Of a stretch of 64,000 nt of DNA, positions 28,696-38,241 are shown piece after piece. The position numbers and the translations under genes are program-made. The stretch covers positions 62,001 through 126,000 of the forward strand of contig JADJEQ010000011.1 of NCBI GenBank assembly GCA_016709025.1, written 5' to 3'. The notes below the pieces were generated by a model that worked only from the letters and a program-made list of their open reading frames with translations, made no database searches and was not told the origin of the DNA. Origin of the DNA: Bacteroidales bacterium. Lineage in GTDB: Bacteria > Bacteroidota > Bacteroidia > Bacteroidales > Lentimicrobiaceae. How positions within the stretch are numbered: the first letter of the stretch is position 1; every line of letters starts with the position of its first letter.

Positions 28696-29136
28696 ATGTT
28701 CAATAAAGAGACAGAATATGCACTCAGGGGATTGGTTTACATTCAGTTGCAGAATTCTGCAGGCAAACGGCCGGGTATAGCTGAAATCGCGCAAAAGATT
28801 GATGCCCCGCATTTTTATACGGCTAAGATTTTACAAAGGTTAGTTAAACAAGGTTTTATTGAATCCCAGAAAGGGAAAGGAGGCGGATTTTATTTTGACA
28901 CGAAAAAACCTGATTTGTCGCTGAAGCAACTCATTGTTGCTTCACAGGGAGAAAATATATTTTCCGGGTGCGGATTTGGCCTTAAACAATGCGACGACAA
29001 TAACCCCTGCCCGCTTCATGACAAATATGCTTTGATACGCGATGCACTGATCAAATTGGTTACAGAGGAAAGTGTACAGAGTTTAGCCCATGATACTATG
29101 AGAGATGGAAAGATGTTTTCACCCAGACTCAGATAA
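28696..29136 (+). CDS. Rrf2-family regulator, likely iron-sulfur sensor
   Basis: 146 residues. Winged helix: FNKETEYALRGLVYIQLQ, GIAEIAQKIDAPHFYTAKIL, GFIESQKGKGGGFYFD. The cluster cysteines are in FSGCGFGLKQCDDNNPCPLH (three Cys with NsrR-like spacing). It is divergent from ric and hemerythrin, so regulation of those by NO is inferred. It is only distantly similar to the Rrf2 at 16824, so the two are paralogues with separate targets. Confidence 0.9.
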   Translation: MFNKETEYALRGLVYIQLQNSAGKRPGIAEIAQKIDAPHFYTAKILQRLVKQGFIESQKGKGGGFYFDTKKPDLSLKQLIVASQGENIFSGCGFGLKQCDDNNPCPLHDKYALIRDALIKLVTEESVQSLAHDTMRDGKMFSPRLR

Positions 29137-29305
29137 GCATCTGTTGTAAAAATGATGATATGCCGAAAAAGAGTCTGATTAGTTTGATAGCCTATCATGA
29201 ATCCACTATGATATCTGGGGAAATTGCACTCAATAATCTATTAATGGTTGTTTGAAAATGCCAGGCTTAATGGTCATTTTAGAATAAAATTTAATTCTAT
29301 ATTTT

Positions 29306-30508
29306 ATGTCGGAATCAATTGCTGATGCAAAAATGCATTACCTGAACCTGCAAGCTTATTGCAGTGGAATGGTTGAAGGTAAGAATGGTAAAGCCCTTTA
29401 TGAGAAATACAAAGATGAGATAGCAGTTGTGACGGCTGCGGAAACCATGCAGGTACTCGATTACCTTTTGCAACACTACCCGTTTGAAGTGGTAAAAAAC
29501 ATAGCAGGCAAACTGATCAATATATTTTATAAATCGCTGAAACAGCAGCCATGGGTGAAGCCTGCCGAAGACCATTTCCTGAGCTACCTGATGCTTGAAA
29601 ACAGGGGCGTTGAGAAGATTATCAACGAAATGCGTGTTGTTGTGAAAGCATTATTCAGCCAATCAGTAAACGATGAAAACGAACTGGCTGCACAACTCCT
29701 GCAAAATCTTAATGGCTTGAAATCTTATGAACTTCATTATATAAAAAAGGAAAACATACTCTTTCCCTTTATTGAAAGTACGTTTTCACAACACCGCTGC
29801 CTGCAGTTGATGTGGTCGTTTCACGATGATTTTCGCAAAACATTGAAACGGTTAGAGGAATTACTAATGCATGACCCACTTAAAAAAGACTTGTTAAATA
29901 AAGAATTCGGGCGATTGTTTTTTGTAGTTCTTCCTATTATTTTCAGAGAAGAACAAATCGTTTATCCGGTAGCTTACAGGGCTATTCCGGAAAGTGCCTG
30001 GCTGGAAATGCTGGTTCAGGCGCATGAAACAGGCTGGTGCTATATAAACCCGCCCCGAAAATCAACAGTGTATAAAACAGACAAAGGCATTGCATCCGGC
30101 ATGACGGACCTGGATACCGGCGTTTTAAAAAGGGAACAGATTATCCGACTTTTTGAGAATTTACCGGTAGATATCACTTTCGTTGACGAAGATGATACGG
30201 TACGATACTTTTCCGGTGGCAAACACCGGATTTTTCCAAGGTCAAATGCAATTATAGGGCGAAAAGTGCAAAACTGCCATCCTCCTGAAAGCGTTCATAT
30301 CGTCAACCGGATTGTTGAGGCGTTCAGAAACGGCAGTAAGGACGAAGCCAATTTCTGGATAAATCTGAAAGGAAAATTCATTTACATCCGCTATATCGCT
30401 TTACGTTCATCAACAGGGGAATACAAGGGAACCATTGAAGTGAGCCAGGATGTTACTGAAATAAGGTCACTTGAAGGAGAAAGGCGGTTGCTGAACTGGG
30501 AGGAATAA
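29306..30508 (+). CDS. DUF438-like hemerythrin plus PAS protein
   Basis: 400 residues. A helical N-terminal domain (~1-85, LQHYPFEVVKNIAGKLINIF) is followed by a hemerythrin-like bundle (~90-240: ELHYIKKENILFPFIESTF, MWSFHDDFRKTLKRLEELL, FREEQIVYPVAYRAIPESAW). The C-terminal PAS domain spans ~275-395 (FENLPVDITFVDEDDTVRYF, GRKVQNCHPPESVHIVNRI, YIRYIALRSSTGEYKGTIE). This is the DUF438 architecture, a likely cytoplasmic sensor of O2, NO or redox. It stands 170 bp after the second Rrf2 gene on the same strand. Confidence 0.88.
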   Translation: MSESIADAKMHYLNLQAYCSGMVEGKNGKALYEKYKDEIAVVTAAETMQVLDYLLQHYPFEVVKNIAGKLINIFYKSLKQQPWVKPAEDHFLSYLMLENRGVEKIINEMRVVVKALFSQSVNDENELAAQLLQNLNGLKSYELHYIKKENILFPFIESTFSQHRCLQLMWSFHDDFRKTLKRLEELLMHDPLKKDLLNKEFGRLFFVVLPIIFREEQIVYPVAYRAIPESAWLEMLVQAHETGWCYINPPRKSTVYKTDKGIASGMTDLDTGVLKREQIIRLFENLPVDITFVDEDDTVRYFSGGKHRIFPRSNAIIGRKVQNCHPPESVHIVNRIVEAFRNGSKDEANFWINLKGKFIYIRYIALRSSTGEYKGTIEVSQDVTEIRSLEGERRLLNWEE

Positions 30509-30562
30509 AGGTTATGGCAATCCGGCCTGTCAGGCCTTGAAAAAAAAAAACATCAACGACAA

Positions 30563-31458
30563 TTAAAACCGTAATTTTTCTGTCATCAGCCCAAAACGGA
30601 GCAAATCCAGCCTGTTTCCAAAATAAATGTTGTAATAATCCGAACCATGGTAGAACTGAACGAACAGCCCAATGTCCTCCAGGAACACCGGATGATAATA
30701 AAAAGTAAGTCTGAGGTTTAGCCTGTCAAAAGAATAGCCTTCCCGATTAGCCGGATTCCCAAACATCCAGGTAGCTTCGCCCTTTAGTGAAATATCGGCG
30801 TTTTTCCTGGGATAAGCGCGACTTTTTGCCGGAAGTTTGAATATAGAAAGGGCAGTATGCCATCGGTATTTGTGATACAATTCATTAAGTTCCTCCGCAT
30901 TCCAGGCTTGCGGATGGAATTCAAACGAAGACTTGAAAAACTGAACCGCGTTGAAGCGGTGATTCCTGTTTGTGGCAATAAAACCAAACTCAAGAAAATT
31001 TGTAGAGAAATTTCCGGATTCCAGGTTTATACTTCCATCAGCTTCATAGAAACTGCCTGACTGCCCGTTGGAATGGTGTGCATATCGTCCGAATAAACTG
31101 AGCTGGTTGTCATACTCCTTTCCCTTTAAGAGATAATACATGGTAATCTGAGGCAAATAACTTGGTGTGCGAACCGGGAAAGATTCTTCCTGATACATTC
31201 GAAGAATGATCTGTGGAGTCAATACACCTATTAGCTTTGAATTTTTGCTTTGACGTATGTAAAAATTAGGGATTATGTTCGCTTCAAACCAAAGAGGCTC
31301 AATGTTGCCAATATCTGTCGGAAAAGTGACATAGCTGTTACCCTGGTTTACCTGCGATATTTCTGAAAGCCCTGGCCGGGGAACAGAGTCCCTGACCTGT
31401 CCGGAACCACTATGGCAGGAAAAAACATAATTGCCATGAAAACCAAATGCATTCTCAT
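30563..31458 (-). CDS. pldA: Outer-membrane phospholipase A-like protein, one frameshift
   Basis: Start at 31458 gives signal-like MRMHLVFMAIMFFPAIVV; a frameshift near 31380 then leads to SEISQVNQGNSYVTFP and WFEANIIPNFYIR. The phospholipase A1 active-site motif is visible as RYAHHSNGQSGSFYEADGS (HSNG core with catalytic His and Ser), followed by amphipathic strands ending in DLLRFGLMTEKLRF. OMPLA-type barrels hydrolyse membrane phospholipids when dimerised. The gene is 8 bp downstream of the DUF2141 gene, which suggests one transcript. Length ~298 residues is normal. Confidence 0.78.
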
Positions 31459-31466
31459 CTTGTGAA

Positions 31467-31916
31467 TTACAGGTATATAATTTTAACCTCTATCCTCTTA
31501 TTGCTCAACAAATCAAATGAAGCTTTTGGAAAAGACGGTCTGTTTGAAAGACCAACAGATTGATAATTCGAAAATCCAATTCCTTCTTTCGGCATAATCA
31601 GACCTTTTTTGATCCTGCCATCGTTGTTTTCATCGTGCAGGATATTAACCGCATATTTCCCTTTAGGCAAGTTTTCAAATGTTACGGTTGAAGTCCCTTT
31701 CACTATTTTACCGGTAAGCTTTCTAAGGTTCTTTTTGTAGTGCTCGTCGGGAAATGCATCTTCCCTGTTGTACAATGCAAAAAGCACGGTGCCGTTAGAA
31801 TTGCGTAATTCCTTAACATCAATTGTTAAATTGAATGTTTCAATATTCCGGATGTGAAAAGATGAAAGGAGTAAACTGAGTAAAACGAGTTGAAGAATTC
31901 TGTGTGGCTTGTTCAT
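31467..31916 (-). CDS. DUF2141 exported protein
   Basis: 149 residues. Signal-like N-terminus (LQLVLLSLLLSSFHI), then a beta-sandwich: FNLTIDVKELRNSNGTVLFA, FENLPKGKYAVNILHDENND, KGLIMPKEGIGFSNY, ending in VKIIYL. The motif HDENNDG(R/K) is the family signature. Function is unknown. It is the first gene of a two-gene unit with the phospholipase. Confidence 0.85.
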   Translation of the reverse strand: MNKPHRILQLVLLSLLLSSFHIRNIETFNLTIDVKELRNSNGTVLFALYNREDAFPDEHYKKNLRKLTGKIVKGTSTVTFENLPKGKYAVNILHDENNDGRIKKGLIMPKEGIGFSNYQSVGLSNRPSFPKASFDLLSNKRIEVKIIYL

Positions 31917-31964
31917 GGTGGTGGTTTTGATTGATCAGTGATTTTTGTTTTGACAGAATTTAGA

Positions 31965-32225
31965 GGTAAGAGGCCAGAGGTCAGAGGTCAGAAGTCAGAA
32001 GTCAGAGGTAATAAGCGTGATTAATCCGCAATCCGCAATCCGAATTCGGAAGTCTGAAGTCAGAGGTCAGAGGTCTGAAGTCAGACGTCAGAAGTCGGAT
32101 GTCGGAAGGAATAGGTCAGAGAGTCTGAAATCTGAAATCTGAAATCCGAAATCTGCTAATCTACTATCAGCTCATTGGCTAATCAGCTCATTGGCTAATC
32201 AGCTAATCCGAAATCCGAAATCTTA
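31965..32225. repeat. Degenerate 7-bp-period tandem array region
   Basis: Consecutive arrays with one period: AGAGGTC/AGAAGTC (31965-32010), AATCCGC (~32022-32042), GAAGTCA/GAGGTCA (~32048-32110) and GAAATCT (~32125-32155), followed by two copies of a 16-base word starting CAGCTCATTGG (~32165-32200). No ORF. It separates the DUF2141 unit from the RND operon end. Confidence 0.8.
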
Positions 32226-32284
32226 ACCTGAACGTGGATCATCAAGTTCGTCAACTGATTCCACCTCAAAAACATCTTGATTTC

Positions 32285-35200
32285 TTACTCTACTATTAAA
32301 TCCGCTTTCCTGGCTTTACGGTTTGCTTTGCCATTGGTTATTTTCTCCTTTATTGTATCAACGATGTAATACATCATCGGGACTAAATAGACGGTCAGAA
32401 TCATTGACGACAACAACCCGCCGATAATAACCCAGGCCAGTCCGTTTTTCCACTCACTGGCTGTACCCCGGGCCAATGCTATGGGCAACATTCCGATGGC
32501 CATCGCCAGGGTAGTCATTAAAATAGGCCGCATACGTTCTTTGCCGGCGATGAGTAATGCTTCTTTAAAATGTTTGCCCTGAGCTTTTAGCTGGTTGGTA
32601 AAATCTACAATCAGGATGGCATTTTTTGTTACCAAACCCATGAGCATGATCAATCCAAGCTGGGCAAACAAGGTCAGATCGTTTAACGATAGGTTTAGCG
32701 CCAGAAACGCCCCGATAGCTGCCATAGGTATGGCAAATAAAGCTACGAATGGATATATAAAGCTATCATATAGGGCGATCATAATCAGGTAAATCAACAA
32801 AAATGAGATAAGCAGAACCGAGCCCAAGGCCCCGAAACTTTCATTTTGCGTTTTGATATCGGCACCCCAGGTCAGTTTTACGCCTTCGGGTAAAGGGCGC
32901 GTTTTCAGGAAGCTTATCGCGTCGTCAGCCAAAGTTCCCGAAGGCCTGCCGAACGATTCTGATGTAATGGTAACCGACGGTTGCCTGTCAAGTCTTTCGA
33001 GCAATGATGGCGAATTATCCTGCTTCACTTCTGCAAATTGGGACACTTCAATAGGGATATTCATTGGATTTACAATGGAAAGGTGCTGCACGTCCTCAAA
33101 GTTCCGGCGGTCAAAGTCATCCAACCAAATACGAACAGGGTATTCAGTGCCATTTTCGGTTAAGGTGGCATCATCGTTGCCCGTAAATGCAGTTCTCAGA
33201 TTTAAGCCAACATAAGCAGTCGTTAATCCTAAACGCTGCATTTTATCTTTGTCAGGGATCACTTTGTATTCAGGACTTCCTTCTTCAACCGATAACTGAA
33301 CATTATCGGCACCCGGTATTTTTTCAATAGCTGCTTTCAGTTCATTTCCGGTTTTCATTACCTGGTTCAGATCGTTTCCGCTCAGGGTAATTTTTATGGG
33401 CGCCTGTTTAGGCAATAAGCCCAAAACTGCCATTGAAAAGTTAATGCCCGAAAATTCTTTTTTCAACTCTTCGCGAAGCAATTTCATAAATGCCTCCGTT
33501 TTGATATTCCTTTCCTTTTCCGGCTTTAGCTGAATGGTAAACTCTGAGATATTGGCAGAACCAACACCTAAACTTCCGATGCCTGTGCTTGGCCCGGCTA
33601 TATTGCTGAAAAGGGTTGCCACTTCGGTTTGCTGCAGGATAAAGTTCTCAACCTGCTGAGTCCTGATATTGTTCTCCTGAACGGTGGTTGTTTTATCATA
33701 TTCCAGGTTCATACGAAACTTCCCCTGGTCGCCTGTCGACATCATCTCCTTGCCTATAATGCCTTGTTTCAGCATAGCGCCCGTCATTACCAAAAGAAAA
33801 ACGACTATTCCTGAAAAGATAAGCTTGTGGCTGAGTACCCATTCCAGCTGATTTCCATACCAATCGATGAATGATGTTAATTGCCTTTCGAACCAAAGCA
33901 GAAAACGGTTCATGAAGTTGGTGGGTTGCAAATCTTCCTTTTTCCCAATCCGCGATGCCAGCCAGGGCACCAGGGTAAAACCAACCAACAAGCTGGTGAG
34001 TGTGGAGGTTATTACAACGATGGAGAATTGTTTGAGCATATCGGCCACAAATACCTGCAAAAACAGGATGGGCAGGAACACAACCACATCAACCAGCGTA
34101 ATAGAAATGGCCGAAAAACCAATTTCCATGCGTCCTTCCAATGCGGCATCCCGTTTATCTTTTCCCATATCAATGTGCCGCTGAATATTTTCCAGAATTA
34201 CAATGGCATCATCCACCAGTATCCCGATAATTAACGACATGGCCAGCAAGGTCATCAGGTTCAGGGTGAAACCCATCAGCCACATCACGGCAAACGCGGT
34301 AATTAACGAGGTAGGGATTGCGATTAATACAATCAACGAGTTCCGGTAGCTTCGCAAGAACAGGAACATAACCAGAGAAACAAGGATTACCGCCAGAATC
34401 AGGTCGTCAACCACTGAATTAACTGCTGCAATAGTCATGTCGGTTGAATCGTCAGCAACAACAAATTTCACCCCGGAATTGGCGTTAGCGATTTCAATTT
34501 GGGTGAGTTTCGCATGAACCAATTTCGAAACTTCCACAGCGTTGGCATCACCTTGTTTTTTCAATAAAAGGCCTATCCCGTTTACTCCGTTGTACCGGCT
34601 TACAGAACTTACTTCTTTCACGCCGTCAATCACGGATGCCACATCCTTAACGTAAACGGGCGTTCCTGGGGCAGGCATCGCTACCTGAACATTCATAATG
34701 TCATCTATAGTCGAAAACTTTCCGGTTAGCCTTACTGAATTACTTTCCTTGTCGGTTTGCGCTTTACCGGCAGGCAAATCAATGCCCGAGCGATTAATGG
34801 CTTCAACTACCTGGTAAAGTGATATTTTATACAATTTCAGTTTGTCCTGATCTGCTTTCACCTGGATTTCGCGTTCTTCGCCTCCAAGCATGGTAATTTC
34901 AGCTACTCCTTTTAATTGCTGGATTTGAGGCAGGTATTCATCCTTCATTTTCTGATAGAATTCCGGGCCGGGCAAATTGCTTGTAGCACTGATCGAAATG
35001 ATTGGCAAATCGTTGGGCGAAACCTTACTCATTACAGGGCTCAGAATGTCTGCCGGAAGGTCTTTTTTAATATTGTCGATATAGCGCTGGGCATCCTGCA
35101 TGGCAATATTAAGATCCGTTCCGTATTTCAGGTTGGCTATTATAACAGAGGCGTTGGGCATCGACTTGGTTTCCAGATAGTCCACGCCCTCCAGATTCGA

Positions 35201-35413
35201 TAAGGCATCCTCTATTTTCCTGGAAACAGAAGTTTCCACTTCGTTGGGTTCGGCACCCGGGTACATTGTTTTAATAACAACTACCGGCTGATTAAAGTCG
35301 GGTAAGAGTTCATACCCCAGGTTAGAAAAACCAATGATCCCCAATAAGGCGAAAACACTGAAAATAACGATGATCAGCGAAGGTCGGTTGATGGCTATTT
35401 GTGTGATATTCAT
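32285..35413 (-). CDS. RND efflux permease (HAE1-type inner-membrane pump)
   Basis: 1042 residues, full length for the family, 12 helices in two six-helix halves. N-terminus MNITQIAINRPSLIIVIFSV and GYELLPDFNQP are typical. Proton-relay Asp pair in ILVDDAIVILENI (~TM4), FTGNDDATL in the porter domain and the second-half GLVTKNAILIVDF motif are present. Start overlaps the adaptor stop by 4 bp (ATGA). The HAE1 subfamily exports hydrophobic or amphiphilic compounds, not heavy metals: no charged metal-RND motif is seen. The specific substrate is unknown. The gene is uninterrupted. Confidence 0.93.
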   Translation of the reverse strand: MNITQIAINRPSLIIVIFSVFALLGIIGFSNLGYELLPDFNQPVVVIKTMYPGAEPNEVETSVSRKIEDALSNLEGVDYLETKSMPNASVIIANLKYGTDLNIAMQDAQRYIDNIKKDLPADILSPVMSKVSPNDLPIISISATSNLPGPEFYQKMKDEYLPQIQQLKGVAEITMLGGEEREIQVKADQDKLKLYKISLYQVVEAINRSGIDLPAGKAQTDKESNSVRLTGKFSTIDDIMNVQVAMPAPGTPVYVKDVASVIDGVKEVSSVSRYNGVNGIGLLLKKQGDANAVEVSKLVHAKLTQIEIANANSGVKFVVADDSTDMTIAAVNSVVDDLILAVILVSLVMFLFLRSYRNSLIVLIAIPTSLITAFAVMWLMGFTLNLMTLLAMSLIIGILVDDAIVILENIQRHIDMGKDKRDAALEGRMEIGFSAISITLVDVVVFLPILFLQVFVADMLKQFSIVVITSTLTSLLVGFTLVPWLASRIGKKEDLQPTNFMNRFLLWFERQLTSFIDWYGNQLEWVLSHKLIFSGIVVFLLVMTGAMLKQGIIGKEMMSTGDQGKFRMNLEYDKTTTVQENNIRTQQVENFILQQTEVATLFSNIAGPSTGIGSLGVGSANISEFTIQLKPEKERNIKTEAFMKLLREELKKEFSGINFSMAVLGLLPKQAPIKITLSGNDLNQVMKTGNELKAAIEKIPGADNVQLSVEEGSPEYKVIPDKDKMQRLGLTTAYVGLNLRTAFTGNDDATLTENGTEYPVRIWLDDFDRRNFEDVQHLSIVNPMNIPIEVSQFAEVKQDNSPSLLERLDRQPSVTITSESFGRPSGTLADDAISFLKTRPLPEGVKLTWGADIKTQNESFGALGSVLLISFLLIYLIMIALYDSFIYPFVALFAIPMAAIGAFLALNLSLNDLTLFAQLGLIMLMGLVTKNAILIVDFTNQLKAQGKHFKEALLIAGKERMRPILMTTLAMAIGMLPIALARGTASEWKNGLAWVIIGGLLSSMILTVYLVPMMYYIVDTIKEKITNGKANRKARKADLIVE

Positions 35414-36474
35414 AATTCGCTGTTATTAATGATGTTAATATTTGCGCCATCAAACAAGTTTATAAACCCGTTGGTGACAATAATATCGCCTGCGACCAAA
35501 CCCGCTGACACAATAACCTTGTTCTGTATCCTGTTCGCAAGGGAGATGTTTTGCAAAACAGCTTTGCCGTTTTTTACCAGGTAAACCTGAGGTTGAATGT
35601 TGGATCCAACGACAGCGGACGCAGGAATAACGATATGATTTTCAGTATCTGAACTTTTCATTTTTACTTTCCCGAACATTCCTGCCTTGATTTTCAGATC
35701 AACTGTATTGCTAACCGAGAGCTGCACCGGGTAACTATTACCCATATTTGATTTACTGCCTGTCATGATCACCTTTCCTGTCAAAGGAGTTTCAGGATAC
35801 ACATCTGCTGTTAGTGTGTACAACTGGTTCATTTTAAATTGATTCAATGCATTCTCGGGCACATTGGCAATGAACTTCAACAGCGAAATATCTGTTATCT
35901 GGAGCAAAGGAACACCGGGAGCCGCATAAGCGCCAACCTCGCTAAGTTTGGCTGTCACAATTCCTCCAAATGGAGCTACTATCGTGGTTTTGTTGATTTG
36001 TTCGAGCAATGTTGCTTTTTGAACGTTGGCAGATTTCAGCGCCAACTCCGATTTTTCCAGCTGGACTCCCTGGATAGCATCGGCCTTTGCCAGAAAGGAA
36101 TATCGCTTCACATCAGCTTCTAATCCTTCAACCTGAATTTCGACAGCCTGCAGTTGTAGCTTCAATAAAGAATTATCCAGTTGAATTAAAGCCTGACCAA
36201 TCCTGACAGTGCTTCCGACATCAACTTTTACGGAAATGATTTTCCCTTGAATATCAGCACTGATCCGGGTTTCTTTATTCGGTTCAAAAGTGCCTGCGTA
36301 TACAGTATTGTTTGCTGCAGTCTCCTGCTTTATTGTAAGGGTTTGAACGCCAATTGCCTGTTCTTTATCGTATTGAAAAACCCTGTTCTCAGTGGTTTCT
36401 TTATTTCCTTTCAGGCGGATGATAACTACGGCAATTACTGCCAGGGCTACAATGATGTAGAGTATCTTTTTCAT
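35410..36474 (-). CDS. RND periplasmic adaptor (HlyD/MFP family)
   Basis: 354 residues. N-terminal anchor (ILYIIVALAVIAVVIIRL), lipoyl-like halves with coiled-coil hairpin (TVRIGQALIQLDNSLLKLQL, QKATLLEQINKTTIVAPFGG), beta-barrel (VPLLQITDISLLKFIANVP) and a C-terminal region (LAGDIIVTNGFINLFDGANI). Bridges the pump and the TolC-like channel. Start lies 12 bp after the TolC-like stop and its stop overlaps the pump start. Confidence 0.93.
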   Translation of the reverse strand: MKKILYIIVALAVIAVVIIRLKGNKETTENRVFQYDKEQAIGVQTLTIKQETAANNTVYAGTFEPNKETRISADIQGKIISVKVDVGSTVRIGQALIQLDNSLLKLQLQAVEIQVEGLEADVKRYSFLAKADAIQGVQLEKSELALKSANVQKATLLEQINKTTIVAPFGGIVTAKLSEVGAYAAPGVPLLQITDISLLKFIANVPENALNQFKMNQLYTLTADVYPETPLTGKVIMTGSKSNMGNSYPVQLSVSNTVDLKIKAGMFGKVKMKSSDTENHIVIPASAVVGSNIQPQVYLVKNGKAVLQNISLANRIQNKVIVSAGLVAGDIIVTNGFINLFDGANINIINNSEL

Positions 36475-36486
36475 TTTTTCTGTTTG

Positions 36487-37827
36487 TTATTTCCTGTTTG
36501 AGATTAAATTACCTGTAACCCTTTTGTATTCCAGTTCAGCCCTGCGTAGGTTTATCAATGCCACAATGTAATTTTGCTGGGCCTCACGCAATGAATTGTC
36601 GGCCAGCAACAAATCGGTAATGTTTGCCATACCTTGCTGATTTTGTAACACTGTATTTTGGTATATTTTTTTTGCAAGTTCAATTTGAGTATTCACTGTC
36701 GCAATCGTAGTAATTGCTAGATTGAATTGCATTTCGGCATTCACCAGGTCAAGGTTTGCCTTTTCAGTCAGTATTTCCTTCTGAATGATCGCCTTGTTAA
36801 CTTCAATCTTTTTCCCATCGATTTTATGCTTTGTTACCATTCCATTAAAAAGGGGAATCGAAAGCTGAGCGCCAACATAACTGATTGGATGAAAATTAAA
36901 AAAGCTGTTGGTTCCGGTAGTGCCAAAGCCGTTGGTTCCGTATACACCATAAGCATTCACCGAAGGCAACCTGGAGTTTTTAAGGCCACTTAACTCCGAA
37001 AGACTAAATTCTACCTTCTTGTCAATCAATACTATGTCCGTGTTCGTTTTAGGTTGAAATGTGGTTTCACCTATGATTGTTTCGTTTATCTGAACTTCGA
37101 TGGAATCGGAAATTGGTTTTCCCATCAGGAATTTGAGGGCGTTTAACACTTGCTGATGTTGAGATGAAATTGTGCTTCTTTGCGTGGTTATCTGTTGCAA
37201 TTGCAATTTCAGCCTGTCAACGTCGGTGCCTTTGGCCAACTGCTGTTGGTAAATCAAGGTTGTGGTTTGTACCAGTTTATTGGTATTGATGATATTGCTA
37301 TCGATGAAAGCCAGTTGATTTAACAGCACCGGCGCGTTGTAGTAAGCGTTGGAAACCTCCAGCACTACATCTTCATCCGTTTTATTTTGTTGGATTTCAG
37401 ACAGTTCACCGGCAATACGCGTGCTTTTAACCGCGCTTAACGCGGTTGGATTAAAGAGTGGCATAGCGAACTGAAGGTTGGCGCTCAGGTTCTGAGGCAC
37501 TCCAAACTGAATTTCCTTATAGGTGCCTTCCGGTCCGCCAAAAGCTGATTGAGGCATAATCTGATAGGGCAGATCAGTATAATAACGATAGTCGGCAAAC
37601 CCGTTGAGTTTAGGCAACAAAGTGCTTTTAGCTTCGCGGTTCTTTTCATTGGCAATCAAGCCATCCTGCCGGGCTAATTGGATGTTTCGGTTGTAAATCA
37701 GCGCGGTGTCAATGCATTGGTTTAATGAGAGAGTTTGTGCCGGAACAATTACCGGGACGAGAAGAGTAATTAAAACAAGCAGATATCTTGTTCCCTTCGT
37801 CAGATGTAAGTGAATATTTACTAACAT
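36487..37827 (-). CDS. TolC-family outer-membrane channel protein
   Basis: 446 residues. Signal peptide (RYLLVLITLLVPVIVPAQ) followed by SLNQCIDTALIYNRNIQLAR, the TolC/OEP N-terminal motif. Two OEP repeats of long helices follow (KNREAKSTLLPKLNGFADYR, LQQITTQRSTISSQHQQVL, LTEKANLDLVNAEMQFNLAI, NITDLLLADNSLREAQQNYI). Forms the outer-membrane tunnel for the RND pump encoded next. Starts 25 bp after the small membrane protein gene. Confidence 0.93.
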   Translation of the reverse strand: MLVNIHLHLTKGTRYLLVLITLLVPVIVPAQTLSLNQCIDTALIYNRNIQLARQDGLIANEKNREAKSTLLPKLNGFADYRYYTDLPYQIMPQSAFGGPEGTYKEIQFGVPQNLSANLQFAMPLFNPTALSAVKSTRIAGELSEIQQNKTDEDVVLEVSNAYYNAPVLLNQLAFIDSNIINTNKLVQTTTLIYQQQLAKGTDVDRLKLQLQQITTQRSTISSQHQQVLNALKFLMGKPISDSIEVQINETIIGETTFQPKTNTDIVLIDKKVEFSLSELSGLKNSRLPSVNAYGVYGTNGFGTTGTNSFFNFHPISYVGAQLSIPLFNGMVTKHKIDGKKIEVNKAIIQKEILTEKANLDLVNAEMQFNLAITTIATVNTQIELAKKIYQNTVLQNQQGMANITDLLLADNSLREAQQNYIVALINLRRAELEYKRVTGNLISNRK

Positions 37828-37851
37828 GATTGAACAAATTTTTTTGTGAGT

Positions 37852-38241
37852 TTATTTGATGTTTTTTGAGATCATCAAAAATGCAAATGCAGCGAAGACA
37901 ATTGTAATAGTTATTCTAAACGCCATTGCCCCGATGGTTTTAGTTTCATAGATACCACCGGCATTTACGTGGATTAGTAGTCCTGTAAATGCTACCAAAA
38001 GGACAATGGATGCCAGGCCTAATGGCTTAATTGTCCACCTTTTACCTTTAATAAAACCATATGCAGCAATAAGATAAAGGATGCTACTCAGAAAATTTGC
38101 CCAAACAATGAACAGAACATAGTTTCCTTCCCTGCCTCTAATGCCAAACAAATCTAATATTACCGAACTGCTCAGAAACAAGGTCAACAAACCAAAGGCA
38201 GCTAATACTGTGGCTATAATATATAGCAAAGTTTTTTTCAT
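37852..38241 (-). CDS. Small membrane protein of the RND operon, function unknown
   Basis: 129 residues with four helices (YIIATVLAAFGLLTLFLSSS, YVLFIVWANFLSSILYLIAA, GLASIVLLVAFTGLLIHV, RITITIVFAAFAFLMISK). No motif recognised. It overlaps the TetR stop by 4 bp and precedes the TolC-like gene, so it is cotranscribed with both. Confidence 0.8.
   Translation of the reverse strand: MKKTLLYIIATVLAAFGLLTLFLSSSVILDLFGIRGREGNYVLFIVWANFLSSILYLIAAYGFIKGKRWTIKPLGLASIVLLVAFTGLLIHVNAGGIYETKTIGAMAFRITITIVFAAFAFLMISKNIK

Noticed and set aside
30528..30562. Terminator after the DUF438-like gene
   Set aside because: Short GGCCT/AGGCC stem followed by an A-run, not a T-run, on the plus strand.
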